Below, piece after piece: positions 59,401-64,000 of a stretch of 64,000 nt of DNA. The notes beneath the pieces are model-generated. The model saw only the letters and a program-made list of their open reading frames with translations, made no database searches and was not told the origin of the DNA. The position numbers and the translations under genes are program-made. How positions within the stretch are numbered: the stretch's first letter is position 1; each line of letters starts with the position of its first letter. The DNA comes from Musa acuminata AAA Group (lineage: Eukaryota > Streptophyta > Magnoliopsida > Zingiberales > Musaceae), in the NCBI RefSeq assembly GCF_036884655.1, contig NC_088342.1, forward strand, positions 32,035,001-32,099,000. Reading direction: 5' to 3'.

Positions 59401-62400
59401 CTTCATGGAGCTTTTCTTGGATAGAGGTCAAGGACATTAACTCTTGTGGAGGTAGGAGTGAAATCATATTGTTCCTCAATTTTTTTTTATATTGTAGCAA
59501 ACTCATCTTGCATGGTGCTAAAGTCAAAGGGGGGCTTTAAGACACATGCACCTTATTTTAGCGAGACGATTAATAGACAGACTAAAGCAGAAGGTTGTCT
59601 CAACTTGTAGTGTTGGAGTTGGAGTTGGAGTTGGAGTTGAAGGCCTTGGCATAGGGTACAAGGCGACGAATGCTTTGGAGGAATATGCCAAAGTGCTGCT
59701 ATTTGAGTTGTCATAGGAGAAGCAAGCGCGAGATTATGCTAGGGTAGAGGTCTAGGATCCAAACAATGACACACCAATTTTCGGCAATTTTGGGGGAGTT
59801 AAAGAGTTGTTGGACAACAAACTGACCCAGAGCTGTGCTTCGTCCGTGAGTGAGCTAAGTGCAAGTGGACGAATAGTGATTTCCAAAAGAACGAATACAA
59901 TTGAAGGTGATAGAGGCCCTATAATGTGTCGACAGAGGCCATACAAGGAGAGATCACAGTCAGAGTTCACTATTGACTATACCAAGATCAGAGTGCAATG
60001 TAGACATCACCAAGAGGCAATACGGTGCAATGGATTGTGGTGGAACAGTTCAAGGCAATGCAACATACACGAGAAAGTCCTGTGAGAGACAATCATTCGG
60101 AGGGATGATGAGAGCTACTGGGAGCTTCACTTTGATGAATAACATGACAACAAGAAGGACTATGGATTCAGGGAATGAATTTCATAGTATCGAATTTATA
60201 TGCATTGAATTTGCATATGATCTTTCGTGCGTGTACCGAATTTGTATTGGATGAAAGCCTTGGACACAGGTAGATAATGGCCGAACCACAAAGATGAATC
60301 TTTCGAGTGCAAATACCAAGATCATAGGGAGGTATGATTAGGGTTGTTGGAGGTGGACTGCTCTATATCTCATATTTGACCAACAAGTCGGTGTACAATT
60401 CTTCTCTTCTTCGTTCTTCGTCCTTCTCCATGAGGATAGTGCGGTGTACTCCAGTGTTATATTCTTATTTTTAAACACTGTAGAAATGAAGTTTAAATAC
60501 TGTTAATAATGCATAATAATTAAGCTGACAAAGCAAGTATAATTAAATTCTCAAAAGATTTGCTAAATGAACTACATTGTTAAAGACGAATGATGGGGAA
60601 CTAACTAATTCTGGTAAAGTAATCCTTATTGCTCAGCATTGGCAAGGGTGGCTCCCACAGTCTAGGAAACATGAATACACCCAACCTTACTACTACTCCC
60701 CCAGACTGTTGACTGAACATATTGGAACTCTGTTATATCCTGTACCAGAGTTAAAGAACTGAGAGAAATTTGTTGGAATAAACATTTGATAGAGCAGTTA
60801 CATGTCAGTTTCTGACTTTTTCCTTATGACTCTTATAGCTGGATATGTTATTAAATTCGTTCTAAGTGGAACTTGGTTGTATCTATAAAACAATAGATCT
60901 TAATTTGTTTCTCCAGTGCTATATTCTTCCATTTAATTACAAGAGATATAGAGTTGTTAAGTTATTTTTAAGAAGAAAAATTAGAAAGTAGGGAAAAACG
61001 TGTGTAAAGTGCATACTTTTGAAGCTGACCAAGAAAAACACAAATTTATGTTTTAATTATTAAATGATGATAAATAAATTATGTTGAAGAATTATGGGAA
61101 AGTAATTGATTCTGCTGAAGTAGTCCTTATTGCATAGTCCTGCCAAAGGTGACCAAGTGCAGAAGGTTCCTACTAGTGCATGGTCTAGGGAATATCAACA
61201 TAAGCAATCTTACTCCTGCAAGCAAAGATATTTCATGTTAGATTGGAACCCTTATCACCTAGATCGAAAATCAGCAATTTTGTCATGACATCAAGATTCA
61301 TTCTGTCAAGCAGCAACTAAGGGGATTTGAAATTGGGGAGCTAGAGCAAAAGTTTATATGGTAATTGATGATGCAATTGGAGGAGTGGAATGGATTGAGT
61401 GAAAGGTAAATAAACTCACCACCCACTAAAATACTCATGGGATATATATATCACTACTCAAAGGTTTAACTAGAGATAAAAGGCTTAAGAACTCACCACT
61501 CTAGGAAATCTACCGAAGAGAAGTTGTTTGAGAAGGACAAGAGTTGTCAATAAATAATACTTGATTTTAGATCACTTTATGCTTCTAAGGCTTACAAGAT
61601 GTGATATATATATTGGTAGGATTAGGACAACCTTTCAAGCATGAATGATTAATTTTTTAGTATTTTCAAGAACCAAATAATGAAGTTTAATTAGCAACAC
61701 AGAATAATTAGAGTCATCTGGGAACTCTAAAATCTTGATAGAATTTTAGTATACTCATTTGGGTCGAACTGTTGTATCCTTGAAAGGAGTAATTTATGAT
61801 TACTGAAGAATATAAAAGTCGCTTTAAATTCTATACTATATTGGTTTTGATGCTCTCTTGTGCAATTGCTAACTGATTACACTAAATTCAATTTGGTACA
61901 GTCCTGTGCCTGCATAAAGCAAAATTTTAGGTCTGTGCCACTGAATTCCAAGGAGCAACCTGATCAACCTTGTAAGAAATTAAGTGCATAAGCTAGGACT
62001 GCTTGTTTTAGGATAAATGAGCAGTGGTTGTTAGCTATTGAGTTGCATCAGCTCTTGATGCATTCAACAAATCTAGTTTAATAAGATTCATGTAACTTAA
62101 CATTATTTATTTCAGCAATAAGTAGTATCAAAACTCCATACCTTATGCTGGATTTGGTTTTCACAGTTGAATTTATATGTCTATGTAGATTTATTATAGT
62201 CAAATTTTCCTCTGTTTGGAAACCTAAACATGCATGAGCTCCAATCAATACCCATTGCATGGCATTTAAGCTACTTCTGAAGCATCTTGATTCAACCACT
62301 AGGAGATATCTCACATGTTCTTTATCAGGAGGCTGTTGTAATTGGGGTGGACAGTCTTGGTTTTGACTTGAGAATTTGCTCAGGAAGGCAAGTCCAAACT

Positions 62401-63563
62401 CTAAGATTTGCATTTGGCACACAAGTAAGTCTTTGCTCAAATTGTTGATATGATTTTGCAAGTCCAAACTCAATGTTATTAGAGCTTTTGTCTGATGATG
62501 AACATAGGAGCAAGATCAATTATAGTAATTTGTCTGATTTTTCTTAGGACAGTTGGCCATAGCCCATACTTAAAGAATGAGAGCAGTTCATGTGTCTGCA
62601 AACATTGGAATTGTGGTTTGTGATATGATGTATACTGTATAGTTTGTAAGATGGCTACTGGTACTTTATTAGGAATGACGCGATTGGATTGGTAGGATAG
62701 TCAAAATGAAATTGGTATTCATTGAAAAATTATACATACATACATACATACATACATACATACATACATACATTTAGAAAAAAAATAGAAGTCTATTATA
62801 TGTTAAAATATAAGTCTACTTTTTTATTTCATATCTATCCAACTATGTAAAAATCTATATGAAATCAAAATGTAAAATTAAAAATATATAAGATATAACA
62901 ATAAAAATAATTTAAATAATAAATCATAAAAAAATGTTCATATTTGTTAAAAAATAAATATTAGTCATACACAACAAAAATATTAATGCAATAAATAATT
63001 ACTATTGTATCTTATAACAGATTTAAAAAATTTACACTTGTAATTTGAAGATGGTGATATATTCCATTGTGAGTCCGATGCATTTGATCATCACAGATGT
63101 ATTAATTTTAGGTAAAGTAAATACAAGTAAGGAAATGTAAAAATTCCTTTTTAGATAATGTTTTGGAATTGCAGTACTTTTCTCCAAACATCAATGTCAT
63201 GGTTGACATACTACCTAAATATTCACATTGAGAAAACTTTTGGGTAAGTTCAGCTTTTTGAGGTTTATCAGAAACCAATGTTTAGTGTAATCAAAATTAT
63301 AACTATCTGTATGTTTGCATTCGAATTATCTTCTTCACTGTGCTTGATCATCTATTTGTGATAGATTGTTCAGGATTTATGTCAACTATATATATGTTGC
63401 CCACATCAGAGTTTACTACAGAATGGCAACTCATCATTTCACTCTATATTCTTAGGCCACATCAGAGTTTGGCGCGGAAAGACAGCTCCATGATCTTCTC
63501 TTTCCGAGGCTTCAGCAGACATGGCAACAAGCTCATCAGGGAGTCGACAGTCGACACATTTGA
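46163..63563 (+). CDS. At3g49140-like protein (probable plastid protein)
   Basis: Eleven exons, 441 residues: 46163-46329, 46392-46554, 47728-47830, 47953-48020, 48122-48250, 48331-48453, 48603-48723, 48854-48948, 49615-49767, 62329-62424, 63456-63563. All frames join without stops. Family landmarks: [51 protein letters not shown], an acidic [13 protein letters not shown] tract, [56 protein letters not shown] and the end [11 protein letters not shown]. From memory, relatives are often mislabelled pentatricopeptide proteins and have an FMN-binding split-barrel/DUF2470-like fold; no biochemical role is established to my knowledge. The Arg/Ser-rich N-terminus looks like a plastid transit peptide. 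Intron 1 is only 62 nt, intron 8 is GC-AG, and intron 9 is 12.6 kb filled with transposons. Confidence 0.88.
46555..47727 (+). other. Intron 2 of the At3g49140-like gene
   Basis: 1173 bp, GT-AG, AT-rich. No coding or repeat element recognised. Confidence 0.6.
48949..49614 (+). other. Intron 8 (GC-AG) of the At3g49140-like gene
   Basis: Starts GCATGCC directly after CAG and ends TTCACAG. Joining Gln to Ser-Thr-Val keeps the frame and matches relatives. Around 49130-49250 it carries GGTA/TACC-rich words (TGCTGGTATATCACCTGGTA) like the subterminal parts of the hAT family, perhaps an old MITE. Confidence 0.6.
49768..50208 (+). other. Start of intron 9
   Basis: Native intron sequence. The part from 49990 is duplicated at 23470-23650 and resembles 60700-60860. 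It ends at the 8-bp target site of the MITE. Confidence 0.55.
50217..50635. mobile_element. hAT-related MITE
   Basis: 419 bp with perfect 8-bp target duplication CTCGAAAC at 50209-50216 and 50636-50643. Short inverted ends CAAGG/CCTTG. It shares GGTATACCG- and TACCGTACCGG-rich subterminal sequence with the 4.9-kb hAT element at 31966-36871, so a member of that family could have mobilised it. The middle holds (AT)n runs and two copies of GTCGCATCGCCTCG. No coding capacity. Confidence 0.88.
50644..50896 (-). other. Possible gypsy leader/gag start remnant
   Basis: Minus-strand continuation from the repeated primer sites. A frame beginning [12 protein letters not shown] near 50887 runs about 30 codons before a stop. 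Weak; it may be the 5' internal end of the gypsy element whose LTR follows. Confidence 0.3.
50897..51018 (-). repeat. Triplicated LTR-end plus primer-binding site
   Basis: Three tandem units (50897-50937, 50938-50978, 50979-51018; 41, 41, 40 bp). On the minus strand each reads TTTGGTATCAGAG (Met-tRNA primer site) followed by ACGATAAGACTTTAGGGTCT and TATCA, which repeats the LTR's own 3' end. So the LTR/primer junction has been copied three times. Confidence 0.85.
51019..51405 (-). repeat. Gypsy LTR, same family as 4130-7408
   Basis: 387 bp on the minus strand, TGTTAGGACCC to TTCTTATCA. It shares GAACTCTATAAATAGGGATG and the 27-bp GATCAAGGAGGTCGATCCCC-type unit, here in four copies. The body of the element is absent apart from the primer-site repeats on one side. 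Confidence 0.85.
51406..52714 (+). mobile_element. Unclassified LTR-type element, left part
   Basis: Contains a Met-tRNA-like primer site TGGTATCAAAGC at 51711-51722 preceded by LTR-like sequence, then about 1 kb without usable ORFs. The Copia element at 52715 lies inside it: the sequence resumes at 59294. A coding-poor, LARD-like element is one reading; I could not find its second LTR. Confidence 0.4.
52715..53727 (-). repeat. 3' LTR of intron-9 Copia
   Basis: 1013 bp, plus-strand ends TGTTGGGAAAAATGG and GACCTAACTCAACA. It is followed by ATTCTCCCCCTC, the complement of the polypurine tract. It differs from the right LTR by scattered substitutions and small indels. Confidence 0.9.
53728..58226 (-). 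pseudogene. Copia gag-pol remnant with many stops
   Basis: Gag starts near 58226 ([19 protein letters not shown]). Then come a zinc knuckle [14 protein letters not shown], protease [14 protein letters not shown], integrase [20 protein letters not shown] and [36 protein letters not shown] and catalytic [11 protein letters not shown] near 54712, and RNase [20 protein letters not shown] with [19 protein letters not shown]. The RT box is YVDG, not YVDD, which removes a metal-binding aspartate. Numerous stops and at least two frameshifts (integrase near 56180-56330, RT near 54960) are visible. Inactive. Confidence 0.9.
57266..58269 (-). repeat. 502-bp tandem duplication of leader plus gag start
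   Basis: Two copies, about 57266-57767 and 57768-58269, meet at CCAATCATCA. Each carries the primer-site complement CTCTGATACCA (or TTCTGATACCA) at its right end and the N-terminal ~140 residues of gag ([34 protein letters not shown], [14 protein letters not shown]). The true gag thus has a second primer site and start buried inside it. Confidence 0.88.
58274..59288 (-). repeat. 5' LTR of intron-9 Copia
   Basis: 1015 bp, next to primer-site complement GATACCACTT. It ends ACCCAACA and is followed by target duplication CATAT. Confidence 0.9.
59294..60440 (+). mobile_element. Unclassified element, right part
   Basis: Continuation of 51406-52714 across the Copia insertion. Open frames exist (about 90 codons at 59807-60085) but match no family I know. 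It includes a (GTTGGA)n run. The right border is unclear; native intron-9 sequence is recognisable from about 60449. Confidence 0.35.
59611..59641. repeat. (TTGGAG)n microsatellite
   Basis: About five perfect hexanucleotide copies, GTTGGAGTTGGAGTTGGAG and onward. Confidence 0.9.
60449..61215 (+). repeat. 462-bp imperfect tandem duplication in intron 9
   Basis: CTCCAGTGYTATATTCTT occurs at 60449 and 60911; downstream of each come AAGCTGACMAAG, an AT-rich stretch, CTAATTCTGGTAAAGTAATC/TTGATTCTGCTGAAGTAGTC, CCTTATTGC and a YCTAGGRAA-AC-CAATCTTAC-like tail. The first unit is also present at 23690-23830. Confidence 0.65.
61216..62328 (+). other. End of intron 9
   Basis: AT-rich native intron sequence running to the TTTATCAG acceptor before exon 10. 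No element recognised. Confidence 0.5.
62425..63455 (+). other. Intron 10 of the At3g49140-like gene
   Basis: 1031 bp, GTAAGT to TTCTTAG. It holds a CATA microsatellite. A 38-bp near-copy of the first bases of exon 11 (CCACATCAGAGTTTACTACA) lies at 63400-63437, 56 bp before the true exon. Confidence 0.65.
62732..62774. repeat. (CATA)n microsatellite
   Basis: About ten perfect tetranucleotide copies within intron 10. Confidence 0.95.
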
Positions 63564-64000
63564 TCCATGCTTTTGCAGTTGAATCTTGCAGCGGGGCTGT
63601 GTGGGGATCGACAGCAGCAGCGAGTTCTGTTATATGTTTTCCTAATCTATAAGAGCCAATGTTGCTCCCTCTGATGATGCATCGTCTGCTTCTATGTATG
63701 AAATTTAGGCCTTTTACTGCATATGTAGTAACTTGGCTGTCTATGCCTCAGTCTCAACTTGCATGTGGACGTTCTAATTTCATCCGGTAGTCAGCAAGAA
63801 CTGTAGCGAAGGAGGATCCATTTTCTAGGCAAACTGGGACTTCTTTTTTGTTTTTGTTTTTGAGTTGGCCATTATTTGTCATGATGTGTAATGTTGAACA
63901 ATGGAAACAGTCCCATGCATTTGGGCACGTCTGCATCCTATTTGATCAACAAAATATATATTTTTTCAACTACCACTTGATAAAGATGTTTTTTTTAATG
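63564..64000 (+). other. 3' UTR and downstream flank
   Basis: Follows the TGA at 63561-63563. T-rich stretches near 63843 (TTTTTTGTTTTTGTTTTTG) and AATATATA near 63953 could help 3'-end formation. No further gene before the window ends. Confidence 0.4.

Noticed and set aside
46163..63563. Naming this gene a pentatricopeptide repeat protein
   Set aside because: Relatives often carry that label, but no 35-residue repeats are visible in the translation.

Overview
The window is repeat-rich DNA from a flowering plant. A monocot is likely, because both gene models have a GC-rich first exon and AT-rich later exons; a banana-type (Zingiberales) genome is only a guess. Most of the sequence is LTR retrotransposons, one hAT DNA transposon with a related MITE, and AT-rich tandem repeats. 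Two genes appear intact, and each also has a damaged second copy in the window.

Layout. 1-1040: remnants of Copia-type elements. 1260-2190: a dispersed repeat that recurs at 20030-21060. 2200-8662: a 5'-truncated aldo-keto reductase (AKR) pseudogene on the minus strand, split by a non-autonomous Ty3/gypsy element (4130-7408, TSD GATTT). 8663-16673: a tandem array of an internally deleted Copia element, LTR-body-LTR-body-LTR-partial body, which stands where AKR exons 1-2 should be. 16674-23330: AT-rich DNA with a degenerate ~160-bp tandem repeat and a decayed gypsy gag. 23330-30500: a partial second copy of the gene at 46-63 kb, interrupted by a nearly complete Copia element (24307-29696, minus strand). 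30620-31040: Copia integrase remnant. 31966-36871: hAT element with 8-bp TSD GTACAGAC. 37118-40745: intact five-exon AKR gene (minus strand). 41161-43170: CT microsatellite and a ~300-bp tandem array. 43395-45625: nested LTR fragments.

46163-63563: eleven-exon, 441-residue gene of the At3g49140-like family (plus strand). Its intron 9 is about 12.6 kb. It holds a hAT MITE (TSD CTCGAAAC), a gypsy LTR followed by repeated primer-binding sites, an unclassified element, and a 6.6-kb Copia element (52715-59288, TSD CATAT) inserted into that unclassified element.

The two genes show no sign of working together; they are linked only by the duplication and transposon history around them. All element proteins seen here carry stops, frameshifts or deletions. 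I saw no tRNA, rRNA, CRISPR array or bacterial-type operon. Exon borders come from reading frame, GT-AG (or GC-AG) signals and family recall, with no transcript evidence.
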